Positions 45,524 to 56,774 of a DNA stretch of 64,000 bases are shown here, piece by piece. Under the pieces are notes generated by a model. The model was given only the letters and a program-made list of their open reading frames with translations, did no database searches and had not been told where the DNA came from. The position numbers and the translations under genes were made by a program. Source of the DNA: Thalassia testudinum. Its lineage: Eukaryota > Streptophyta > Magnoliopsida > Alismatales > Hydrocharitaceae. The stretch is from NCBI GenBank assembly GCA_037157565.1, contig JAZHRO010000046.1, forward strand, positions 19,442,501-19,506,500, given 5' to 3'. Positions within the stretch are counted from its first letter, which is position 1. Every line of letters begins with the position of its first letter.

Positions 45524-45536
45524 TCGGCTGAAGGCA

Positions 45537-47747
45537 TGATAGCGCAGCAATCATAGGTCTTAATTGACCTAAATTAGGCTAGAACTTAGCATAAGTTAGG
45601 GTAGTTCATGTAAGCATAAGCATTATTTACATCCTTATTGCTTTCTTTTAGCTATGCATAAAATAATGCTATAATGTACTGATTAGGTGCATTATGTCAA
45701 TTGCAGGTAATAAGCTGATCAGAAGCTAAATCTAAAGCTGGATCTAAAGCTGGATCTGAAGAATAAAGAATAACTGGTGTTGTAGCAGAGCTGGAGCAGA
45801 AGACCTAAATCAGATGTAGTAGATAATAATGTAAAGGAGTTAAGGTATGCTATTCTATTAAGTAGGAATAAAGCAATAAATTGTGAAGAACTTAGGTCCA
45901 TCCTAGCCCTAAGATAGCCTAGAAGCTTCTCCAAGCCTTAGCCGCCCTTAGATTAGGTCACCGCACCCTAGGAAACCTTAAAACCCTAATTCTAGCCTCT
46001 ATCTGGACGTCCAGATGAGTTATAAGACATCCAGAACACTTAGCCAACTCCCGCACACCTTAAACCCACTTCTGCAGTGTTATTGGACGTCCAGACACTT
46101 GGTTAGACGTCCAATTTCTGCAGAATACTCAAAACAGAACCCAAAATCCCTCCTAACTCTAATTGGACATCCATACAACAAGTCTGGACTTCTAATTTTT
46201 CACTATAAGACATCTAACACTATTATTAGACATCCAAAATTGCCCTCCAAACCCAGTTTTTAGATTTAAGCCTTGATCTTAGATCTCTAGCTCCCTAAAC
46301 CTAATTCTAACCCCCTAGGAACCTAAATTAAGGTGCCCTAACCCTAGTACATCACCTCTAAACCTCTCTAAAAACCTAATTAGGTCCTCACTAAACCTAA
46401 TTGACTTGGATCATGGTCAATCTCTTCAGTCTATTCAATTGGACTCATTGAGTCCAATTGAGCCATGATCTCAGCACACACTATCCAATTGGACTCAGTG
46501 AGAGTCCAATTGACCTAGACCTGACTTAATTGAGTTATTTTACTCTCAATTAAGTTTCCATAGACCCAATTAAACTTGTATTAAGTTTAATTGCACTTTA
46601 CCTTAGTGAATTAGGGTTTACAACCCTAATTTGAGACCTACCTTGACCTAAACCCACTAGAACCTAACCTAATCAACCTAGCCACCTAAGTTTCGACCCA
46701 CACACACCCACACACACCATCCACATGAAAATACCTAGCCTGGAGTTCTCTAGAACTCTCTACCATGTGTTGTTGACTTGGTTGCTAAAATTAGCAACCA
46801 AGAGCCATTCAATTTTTAGATCCACATTTGGTGGATCTAAAAACCACCATCCATCCACTCTCTCTCACTCTCCCACGAGCTCCCACCATAGGCCCCTCTA
46901 GAGAATTCCATAATTCTCTGGAGAGCTTCCCTTAGGTCAATAAAATGACCTAAGGGGTGGCCATTTGCACCCATCCATCTCTTGGCATTATTCACTTCCA
47001 TTTAGGTTAGCTACAATCACTTCCACTCCACCACCACGAGTTGCTCACCATGGCTACCACCATCTCCATGCCAGGATGCTGGATCACCTCTCCAACCTCT
47101 CTCCAAGGGTCGGCCTAAGCACCATTGACCACCCATCCTTCTCCTCTCAACCACTCAAAGGCCATCGGAGACCACCTCCGAATGCCCTTATTTCTACTAG
47201 ATTAGTAGCTAGTTCTTCATAGTTTACATGCTTTATTGCTGCTTAGTAGTGTAGCTCTTTATTCTTCCCCAATGATGCATGCAAAATCCCCTCATAGATT
47301 CCTGTATGAGATCATTTTCTGTTAGTTAGATTTATGTTTTAAGCTTTCCTCTATAAGCTTTCCTCTAGTTCCATGTTACAAACACCTTTCTGAATGAATG
47401 AAAAAATTTTTCTATATATATATGTGTGTGTGTGTGTCTATGTGTTGAGAATCACCTTGAGCTTATTGCAATATATTTTGTGTGATTAAAGCGGCCTGCT
47501 TTTAATTCCTGATATTCTTGCAACTAAGCATGTCGTGCTTAAATACGTAATAACCATAAATCGCCATGCAATTTTTAAGCAAGTGGAGTGATAAAAGATT
47601 GATTTCAAATTTGCATAAATGCCTCACAGAGACGAACGACCGAGACTCAAAGTCTCGTTATCTTTAGAAATTATTTTTGACAAACGTTTAGTGCGACTAT
47701 ACTACGATTTCTGACAACTTTAAAACACGTGAAAACATATTCTGTCA
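45537..47747 (+). mobile_element. D: solo LTR in element C
   Basis: 2,211 bases starting TGATAGCGCAGC and ending ATTCTGTCA, flanked by a perfect AGGCA duplication (45532-45536 and 47748-47752). It has no coding region. It carries a decayed array of GGACGTCC-like words at 46003-46240. A CTCACAGAGACGAACGACC segment near 47624 is a possible version of the shared LTR motif in plus sense. Confidence 0.88.
47412..47437. repeat. TA/TG microsatellite in solo LTR D
   Basis: A short (TA)n run passes directly into (TG)n. Confidence 0.9.
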
Positions 47748-47752
47748 AGGCA

Positions 47753-49350
47753 TTGAATTTAGCGCTTAACAGAAGGTAACCCGTCAATCCAAAAACTTGA
47801 GATCTTCCTAATTATCCTTTTTTGTACTTCATGACTTTTGCACTCTGAGTTCAGTTTTAGAACAGTCGATCCCACCTCTAGTCCTCGTATCAGAGCTTGA
47901 AATTGTTCGCAAATAATCATTCCCAACTCATTTGCCCACCCGATAATCCTGTTCTAATCCTTGAGCCCAAACTGTTTCATACCCTCCATTTACAATGAGG
48001 ACATTGCAAAACTTAGGCATGGGGGGTGGTAAAGTACAAACATACAAAATTCAAAGTTTAGAAGGGTTCTCACCAAAAAATACATATTCCAAAAAACCAA
48101 AAAATTAAAAAATTGAAAAAGAACAAAAAATGGAGAAGGGAGGAAATTTTAAAAGAGCAAATTGCATATCACTCTTGAGAGGAAAAGGGGAGGTGATTTA
48201 AATGTCAAAAAGGAGCACAATTTGAAACAAAATGAGTTAGTCATTAGTAAAAAATGAAGGAATCTACTTAAGTTCTAGACCAAATCAAAAGAAAGAAAGA
48301 AAAGACAAAAGTGCTAAGAGATAAAAGAGATTAGTATGAACGCTAATCTTAGGCCTCTTGAGCTGTATTTTAGGCTTAAGAATTCAAGTATTCATTAAGA
48401 TCTGGATAGTCCTCAAGAGGTTAAGGAAAATGCAAAGCTTAAGTATTAGGTCTAAGGCTTAGGGATTATTCGGCCTCGTTAACTGACCTCTGGTTTGCGG
48501 GACTCAATAACCTAAGCACCCTGATCCACACACAGTCTGGTTCAGTGCATTTAATTATCAAAATCACACAAAAGCGTTAATTCTATTATGAAAAGTTACC
48601 TAGCTTAGGAGCGACTTACCAACACAAGTTGATTTGAAAGAGTTCCCGGTGCAGAGAGGTGGGAAATTTCCTTCGAAGATGTGAAATAACATACCGTCTC
48701 CTCGGTGTTTGTCTCCTAAGATATCTAAATATCCTACCAGGGGCCTGTAAGCACCTTGTGCTGATTCAGGTGCCATCGGCGGGATTATCCTGAAATATTA
48801 ATTTCCATGGCCTGAATTTAGCTACAAAATGCCATGGGCGACACTATCTCGAAGTGTCGAAAGCCAAGGTTCTAGGAGTTGTCGTGGGTGGTGCTATCTC
48901 GAAGCATCGAAAGCTAGGGACCCTGCGAGGATTGATGGTGGGAGCTAGGAATCCGATACAGACTGTGTTGTAAAGTCAATCCGAAGCTAGAAATAAAGAA
49001 AAGAAAAGTGAGAGAAAACTCTCCAAAAATACAAAAAATCTTCTATCTCTCTCTTACAAAAATGCACTACAAATTGAACCAGGATTAAAACATGTTTTAA
49101 GCACGGGTGCCTTAACCGCGGAGTTCAATGAACCTTAGTGTAGTTCTTGTAGGCCTTAGAAACCTTCGCGGTAGACTGAGGCTAAAGCTGGTCAAGTCCA
49201 GATCTTGGTTGGTACTTGAGTACCTCTAGGCCTACTATTGGCATTCTGACCCAATCTACAAATGAAAAAGCACACAACAGAAATCTGAGCATAAAAAGGC
49301 ATGGTCTAGAATTTGAGTTAATTCCATGAGATTTGGCTAAGGGACTACCA
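47753..49350 (+). other. Element C 3' noncoding region with covarying hairpins
   Basis: No gene. It begins with TTGAATTTAGCGC, continuing the GCTGAAGGCA block cut by D. Then come ATGAGGACATTG and TTAGGCATGGGGGGTGG (47996-48030) and an A-rich part (48070-48160). Three related segments lie at 48772-48915. Two contain hairpins with the same ATCTCGA loop but different stems: GACACT/AGTGTC (48840-48858) and GGTGCT/AGCATC (48890-48908). Confidence 0.65.
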
Positions 49351-49369
49351 AAAGATAGGCATGGGGGTA
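49351..49369 (+). promoter_or_regulatory. Element C 3' purine tract
   Basis: AAAGATAGGCATGGGGGTA directly precedes the 3' LTR start TGATGATAACG. Confidence 0.8.
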
Positions 49370-51359
49370 TGATGATAACGTCATCATCAGCCATATCTAG
49401 CTTTAATTAGTCATAATCAAGAATTAAATGCTTCTACATAACCGCCACATAGACGTAATTCATTGCATAATCCTTTCAGAGAGAAATACAAGAAACGAGG
49501 GTTAAAATTGCAATTTTACCATTATATCTTGATTGCAGAACAATCATGGGTTTTCTCAAGGGTTAACTAAGGATCAAATGATCTTAAGAGTCTAACAAGT
49601 GGATTAGTACAGACAGAAAAGAGTTTTTGTGTGTTTTGAGAATTAAATGACTTTCGAAACCCTAAAAATAGACCCGCTTAATTAACTGAGGTTCTGGTTG
49701 GGATAAAATTCACCTAAATCCTTTAAAATTCATAGAAAACAATTCTCTAGAGTTTGGTATGCTTGAGTTGACCATTGGAACCCAGTTTGACCCAAAATAG
49801 AGCCACAGACAGACTTTTGCCCTAATTTAGGTTTTTACATAAATTACCCAATCAAACTAAGTCAAAACCAAAATCCCACTTCACCATTGGATTCCTTGGG
49901 CCCAAATTAGGTTTGTACCAAAATTTGAACTCAATTTGTGATCATCTTGAGCTAGTTTGCAATTTGGTCTTGTCTAACTCTTTTCTCTCACACACATGGC
50001 CTTAACTTTCAAAATCCTTGCAAATAGCCCCCAAATTTGTTGTCTTCTTCACAAAAAGGTGCCTACTACCATGAAATCCTATTCCTACAACTTCGGCGAC
50101 CTTTGATCAAAGAGAACTCCTTCTCTGATCAATCAATTCCTTCCAAAATTGGAAGGGAAATTCCTTGAGGAGTCCTCTTTCAAATGAATCCAGTCTTGAG
50201 CCCCAAAACCTTCCTAATCTATCATGCAAACACATGACAGATTTGGGTATCCTTAGATTTCTAACTTCGGTGAGCCTTCCTAGCTTGGGAAGCTTGCTTC
50301 CCAAGCTCTAAACTCCATCTAGAGCCCTATAAAAGGATCCCCAGGGCTTGGCCAAACTTCTCAGTAAGGTTTGGGGCCAAAACCCTCTTCAAAACTCCAC
50401 CTCTGGCCCCACTCTACCTTAGCTCTGGAGAACTTCTTCCTCCAATGTCTCCGACCTTCCAACAGCCAAATTGGGAGCACCAATATCTCCCTCTCCTTTG
50501 TCCGCTCCTCGATGACCAAATCAGGGGCATCTCTACCTCATTCTTCGTCGCCGCTACCTCACAGATCAATTCCCTTGTCCAGCACCGGCAACCACACCGA
50601 CACCTATTCCTTCCCCTTTCATCCCTAATTTTAGGTTCCAATGCTCCCTCGTCTCCCCTACGGTCGTGTCGTGTGTCGCGTGTTTAGAAATCAGGGTTAC
50701 AAGTAACCCATCGTCGTAGTTGCAAAACACGTCGATCAGATAAAATTTATACCAAAACTCCAAGGGAGTCCTGGGTCGAACACAGGGAGGTGACATTTAC
50801 TTTAATTGAAAACCACACTTCGATTTTATTTGTTCTTGGTCGTTTTTATCTTTTATAATTTTTTTGGTATTTTTAGGAAGCAAAAGATCAAATCGACAAA
50901 TGCTTATCTAGCTAATCTACTTGCAAATATAAGAGAGAGAGAGAGAGAGAAATTATCATCTATTCATCAAGAATTGTTTGTTACACTACGAAAGCAGGAA
51001 AAATCTACACTATGAAAGCATAAAAAGATAGAATGAAGTGAGAGAAATCCCCCTCGACGGTTGCTCAGAGGACGACTCGCTCTAATGTCGCCTGGAGGAA
51101 AGTGGTGAGGAGCAAGACGAAGGAGGACAGAGCCGAAGGACAGAGGATGGTGCAGGACGACGTCATGGCGAGGATCTTCTTCCTGAAGGGTGGTGAGAGG
51201 ACGGCCACGGGATGCTCCACGAAGGGGGTGAGAGGATGGAAAACTATTTGGTTTTACTCTAGAGGATCATCCTGGGCTTGGGACAAGCTCTCTCTAGAGC
51301 CTTGGAGGTGGTAAGAGAAAGAAAGGAAGAGATGGTTTGGAATGGTGGTGGGTAGGTCC

Positions 51360-51422
51360 TTTTATAGTGGAGGAGGAATAACAAATTCGCTTCTGGGTCA
51401 TTATTGACGTCCATAAACGTCA
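51360..51422 (-). promoter_or_regulatory. A2 LTR TATA box with upstream dyad
   Basis: A minus-strand TATAAAA (51360-51366) lies about 38 bases downstream of TGACGT/ACGTCA arms (51405-51410 and 51417-51422). The position is the same as in element A, but the stem sequence differs. Confidence 0.6.
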
Positions 51423-52471
51423 CTGTAGCTGTCGCTGAAGATCTGCCCTTTAAATCCACTTGCTGGCGTGCACTGACCATTAGTGACAGCTGCAAGTGTC
51501 ACTAAAGGTGCGTCGCTGAAGATCCGCGCCTGCCCCGCTTGCGTGCATCACGTGCCTTATGCGCGCACATGGCATACGCTGTGCTGCTGCTGTGCGCGGC
51601 TGTGGCTGTGTGCATGCATTCTGCACGGCTGCGGCTGTGCTCGTGCGCTGCTGCTACTAGCAGCATTGGGTGACCTGGATGGCGCCATGTGGTGCCACCT
51701 AGGTCGCCCATTCTTCTTTCTTTTGTAGAGGGTGCCACGGTGCTCAGATCAGGATGATTCCCACGTTGTCGGACTGAGATCGTCGCTTCAGATCCATCCG
51801 TACGATCGGATTTTCCAACCAAAACCTGTTAAACGTGCGAATTGCTACACTAACGTGTTTAGTTTTAGAAAACCTGTCGTTGTAGCTTGAAAGCGAAGAA
51901 TTCGTGTTCAACAAATAAAATTTATACCGAAAAAAATTCCGGGTCGAATGCAAGGAGGCTACGTTGATCTATATTCGCAATTATATTTTTTAAGGATTTT
52001 TGATAAGCAATGCGATATAATTACAATGGAGCTATCAGATTAAAAGAAAGAGAGAGAGAGAGAAAGAGAACATGCATTCAATATTTCAACTGTTTATACA
52101 ATCAAACTAAATAAAAGTTACATCAGAAAGCGGGAAATCAATTACACTATAAAGCAGGAAAAATTCTACACTAGAAAAGCTGTAAATAAGAATGGGAGAG
52201 AGAAGTTATCCTCCTCGACGGTCGCTTGGAGGACGAGCCGGACGGACAATGCTTGGATGAAGGAGAACGAAGCAGGACAAAGAAGAACGAAGCAGAAGAA
52301 CGGGAACGGAGCAGCATGCCGTCATCGTCGCAGGATCCACTTCCGAAGGGGGACAAAAATTTGGACTTTATCTCGTAAGAAGCATCCCAGGTGTGGGACA
52401 AGCTTCTCTTGAGCTTTGAAGGGGTAGAGAAGAGAAGGAAGGGATGAGAATTTCGTATGGAGGGGGTCACC

Positions 52472-52565
52472 TTTTATAGTTGCAAGGAGTGGGGGCAAAA
52501 TGGGCATTACAACTTTAAAATAATAAATGAGGGGTCTTTAGTGACGGATAAATCCGTCACTAAAG
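52472..52565 (-). promoter_or_regulatory. Element B LTR promoter: perfect 14-bp dyad upstream of TATA
   Basis: TATAAAA on the minus strand (52472-52478) has, 57 bases upstream, a perfect inverted repeat: CTTTAGTGACGGAT at 52536-52549, loop AA, and its exact reverse complement at 52552-52565. Beyond a single mismatch GGGG/CCCC extends it. Each arm holds TGACG, the core of plant bZIP (as-1-like) sites. Confidence 0.75.
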
Positions 52566-52844
52566 CCCCCAACGTGGGCGTAGCTTCCGCGCCCACGCGC
52601 GCCTCCTCGGCTGCCCGCTTCTTCAACGTATACGCACGTCCATCAGTTCTCAGTCGTCCGATCGCGAGATCGGACTGCTTAAGACGCATCTCCGCCCGCT
52701 CGTTGTGCGCCCGCCTGGCGCGTGCAATCGCGCGTCCATGCCACGCGTTCAATCGCGTGTGAACCCTATCAGGCGCGTGCAGCCGTTCGATCGCGATCCA
52801 ACGCCTGCCCGCGCTCAATTGCCCGCGCCTTCCAGCCCTTCGCT

Positions 52845-52899
52845 GTAGCTCGAACCCGCACCCGCTGCTCGCGTAAGCGCGCTCGACCGCTGCGCTACG
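52845..52899 (-). other. tRNA-like module in the B LTR (left copy)
   Basis: In minus sense an A-box-like GTAGCGCAGCGGTC is followed about 33 nt later by a B-box-like GGGTTCGAGC. The spacing and order are those of a tRNA-derived sequence. A better copy is at 61488-61545. Confidence 0.45.
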
Positions 52900-53500
52900 A
52901 GGTGTGGATGGTCGAGCAGACGCTTTTAGGCACGGCTAACCACAGCCATTGGATTAAGATCCAACGGCGGAGAGCGAGCGGGTGCGGGGCCTTCAGAGAT
53001 TCATGCAGCCGTTTGGGAGGCCGGGATGGCGCCACGTGGTGCCATCTTGGTCGTCCATCTTCTGGAAGTTGTAGATGGTGCCACGGATGTCGGATTGACT
53101 TGATTTTTGCATCGTTGGGCTGCAATCGTCGATCCGAATTCATCCATGTGGTCAGATTTGTCATTTGAAGAGCAGATTTACATCATCCTGGCCCTTGATC
53201 TTCTAGGGATCCCCGATCACTATCTGATGCTACGGATGCCTGATTAGGGTGATCTTGGAGTCGTTGAACTCCAATTGTCACCCTGATCACATCCATATGG
53301 TTGGATCTTCGATCCGAGGCCCCGATAAAATGTTTGCCCTATCCAAGCACATAAAAGGAGACAATTAACCTCCATTTTATTCAAACTACTCTAAATGCAA
53401 GATGATGCATGTTATGCAATATTTATATCATGAAATGCAATCCTATGCTTAAGAACATGCATAAATAGACATCTTAAGTAGTGTAAATGTGTTTACATCA

Positions 53501-53520
53501 TACCCCCATGCCTATCTTTT
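53501..53520 (-). promoter_or_regulatory. Element B 3' purine tract
   Basis: In minus sense ATAGGCATGGGGGTA directly precedes the LTR start TGATGTAAACAC. Confidence 0.8.
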
Positions 53521-54746
53521 GCTAGTCCTTAGCAAAAACTATATGCTATTTATAAAAGAATTAGGTTGGATTATTTGGACCTGAGTTATTTTCAATCATT
53601 AAGAAATTATCTATGTAGGAACTGAACTTTCAAAGACACAACAGTGCCCGAGTATCAGCCAAAATGCAGACTGCCTCAAGCCCTCACCTTATTCAAAGAA
53701 AAATTCTTTCTCTTTTTACTCTTTTCTAATTTTTTTGGATTTTCAAATTTTAGGGTTTAAGAGTGGCTTTCTACGGCCATTCAACTCACCCAAGATTTGA
53801 TGAGAACCCTAAGCTTTAAGCATCTTATTGTGATTGTGATAGACTCATTGACCGGCAATTAAAACGTACTTCGGATTTCTACGCCTCTAGGTGACCTCAA
53901 AAAGAATTTTGCCTAAAGGTGTATCTTTACAACCGATAGCTTTCTCCTTACTTTTATTTTTTTACGGGGTCAACACAAGGGTGAATCCAGTGTATACCTC
54001 CCCAGTTTATTCTACTTCTCTGCTTCTCACTAAGTGTTTTAGGAATTTTTAGTGCATTTACTAAGTTGGGTTCTGGACAACCGGTCGATGAGCTATTACC
54101 ACCGACAACTTGCCAGCCATACTCGTGCGGTGAAGTGTGGCTTATTTCTTTTTTTTCTTTTCTCCCTTTTTTTTTGATTTTTTTTTTCTTTTCTTTTTTT
54201 TAAGTAGGTGGCTTCCCTGGTCTAAGATTTACCTAAAGGCAGCAAAAAGAGAAAGGTCCAGTGACTGGGCTCTGGACAACCTACTTATGGGCTGTTACCC
54301 ACGATAACTTGCTAGCCATATCACCCTAAAAGGTTCATTAGCTACCCAATTTCCATTAAAATCGCCGAGCAATGAGTCAGTGCAAAGAAATTGTGTAGAT
54401 GCTCAAGACTCAAAATTTCCTCAAATCAGAGGGCAGGTTGATAAGTCGTGTACTTATCACCCAAACTTATTTACTCCAATTAAAATAAAATTTAGGTTGG
54501 CGAGAACTCAAAAAATAAATCCACATTTTAGTGGATACACGGGCTGATTAAGTCCAAAGACTTGAAGGGTCTTTGTGTTCAGATCTTAATGTAGTATTTC
54601 CTAAGATTGAAAATTTTCTTAAACCCAAATTCTCTTTCCTAATTTTGATTTTTTTTTAATAAAAGAAAATAAAACAAATCTACGGAGCTGATGAATGAAT
54701 TCAAAGATAAATATTCACCCCCCCATGCCTATCTAATGCAATGTCC
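53521..54746 (-). other. Element B 3' noncoding region
   Basis: No gene. It follows the plan of A: the duplicated GGACAAC...CAGCCATA block (54073-54147 and 54270-54325), a stem AGCCATACT/AGTGTGGCT (54115-54142), an A-rich tract in element sense (54145-54205), and the GAGGACATTGCA plus GGCATGGGGGGTG block (54714-54760). A stem-loop around TCAGCT (on plus, 54865-54882) lies just upstream, within the ORF-B tail. Confidence 0.65.
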
Positions 54747-56582
54747 TCATTGTATTAAAAAGACATAAAACAGAGTGGAAAAGCGTAGAAAGCACCTGAA
54801 TTGCGTGAATGTCAGGTCCGCTCCGAGATGGAAACGAAAAAGAACTATATATGTGCTGAGTTTAGTGCCTTCAGCTAGGTACACTATACAAAGAAAAGAA
54901 ATGAAGAATTCACAAATGCAGGTCAGAATTAAAATAAACAGAAGAATCCTCTGACCTATCAACAGAGGTCCACAGATGTGGACCAGATTGTGGTGCAGAC
55001 CCATCCCCCATAACCGAGAATATCTTAGGTTCTGGATAAAAATTACCCAAAATCTAAAACCAGAATGCAAGCGGGGTCGGGCCTGCGATTTATGAGGATG
55101 CAACCCAAGACCAAAAAGTCGGGTTACAGAGAATTGAAGTTCAAAAGGATAATCGTTGAATGTGTGCTTGAGTTTGACATCCTCGAAACAAATGTCGTAA
55201 GGGTTCTGATTTGATGGTTTCAGCTTAAAAGGAACCCTTCGACTCAATCTTCCATTTCCTCCAAAATTAACTTCCCAAATCAGAACTTCCCAGCTCCTAT
55301 CCTCCTCATTTCGAATGTCGAATTCCAGGACCTCTTGTATATTAATCACCCCATCTGAAATCTCCAAGTCTAAATGATGTGGCAGAATCAAAATTGACTT
55401 GGGTGTAATTATCTCAGAATTAGAATCATCAATAAGCTCAACGGGGTGTAACTGACAATTAGGGCATTGAATTGAATCCTCCAGGAAATGTAATTCTGGA
55501 TCCATAATGTGTGCCCTAAGATCAGTTTCCTCAATTATTGGGCTATCAAATGATCTATCAGATTCCTCAGGCCCAATCGTCTCACAGAAATCGTGTTCAG
55601 AAAACTCGCGTGAGACTTCGCAACTTGAATCTTCACCATCAAAGAAATCAGGATCCGTATCAATGTATGTCCCAAAATCATTTGTCACTTTCTGTTCCAA
55701 GGAGACATACGTTTCCTCGTAACCCGGCTCAGGGATCTTAGGTGAAGAAATCAGATCATCCTTAATTGGTTGCTTTAATTCAATCTGGTCAGCCACGTAA
55801 CACGTGTCCCCCCCAACAGGTGCCTGAGCGGGTTCTGTCATTGGCTTTCCTGAAGAGGGTTCATCCTGGGAATCATCCTAAGATTGAATCAAAGCAACCA
55901 CGAATCTCATCCTCAATTTCTCTAATTTCCCAAGTAGAAACTCACTCGAGTTCTTATCCTTAACATCCTGGAGCCAATCCAACAAAGACTTGTTTAAATC
56001 ATCAATCATTTCAATCAGGGGTTCCAATCTCTCAATGCAAGGTGTTGGCTGAACTTCTAAAGATTGAATAATATTCCTCAAGTTAGCCAGAACCTTATCT
56101 TGAACCTGCTTAACCTGAACCAAATGAGTTGGTTCAGGGTTGGCCGGGTTTAGGCTCAATGCAGGGGAATTAACGAATTGAGATTCGTTATACCCTTCCT
56201 GATAATAGGTCATTTCAGATTGTTGAAAAGATGGTGATGACCTAAAGGCAGTGAAATCAGAGGATGGGTAAGGATCGGTGTATCCTTCTTGATTGTAAAT
56301 CGTATTAGGTTGTTCATGAAAGGAAGACGATATATAATCGATGTAGCTCTAAGAAGGATAGAAATCAGAATCAAAGTGTTCAGGGTTAGACCCTAAACAC
56401 GGGGGTCCGGAATTGTATCCCCAATCCGAATTATCCCAACTGAATGATTGTTGATTACAATACGAGTCGGGATAATCGTCATGTTGAGGATAATTCACAA
56501 CAGGAGGGAAAGAGTGGGAATGCGTGAAATATGTGGAAGGATTCATGAGACATGGGAGGAAGAAAGGCACCCTACAATTCAA
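54747..56582 (-). pseudogene. ORF-B: best copy of the unrecognised non-autonomous element protein
   Basis: A single minus frame of 612 codons, interrupted only by TAG at 56349 and TAG at 55878. ORF-A has Gln and Trp at those places. The N-terminal third is Tyr/Ser/Pro-rich (SWDNSDWGYNSGPPCL and repeated YYQEGYN-type words). The middle has a predicted helix (VQVKQVQDKVLANLRNIIQS to LLGKLEKLRMRFV). An acidic region follows (FFDGEDSSCEVSREFSEHDF), then PKSILILPHHLDLEISDGV, and near the end FGLGLHPHKS and RFWVIFIQNLR. The last 60 residues are hydrophobic and may lie beyond the original end, because ORF-A stops soon after QNLR. No pol or clear gag domain. Function unknown; conservation with ORF-A suggests it was once selected. 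Confidence 0.72.
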
Positions 56583-56774
56583 ACATCAAACCTGTCATTA
56601 ATTGGGTTAGCCTACAGACCTACAGACTCCCAAAACCCATCTTGAGATAAAGGAATGATTTGATCTACTTCCGTCTGTTCAATCCAACCAGTTAGAAGGA
56701 GGGACTGGGGAGAAGGTTCTTCCTTCAGCTTGTGCCTCCGGTTCCTAGTGTACCCCCCAGCCACCATCGCTTGA

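Larger units (their letters stand above)
51827..53500 (-). repeat. Element B 3' LTR (left)
   Basis: It starts TGTTAAACGTGCG and ends GTTTACATCA. It contains a (GA)n run, the shared motif as GGTCGAATGCAAGGAGG near 51942, a TATA box and dyad (52472-52565), and a tRNA-like module (52845-52899). Plus frames at 52457-52762 and 52722-53168 are compositional. Confidence 0.9.
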
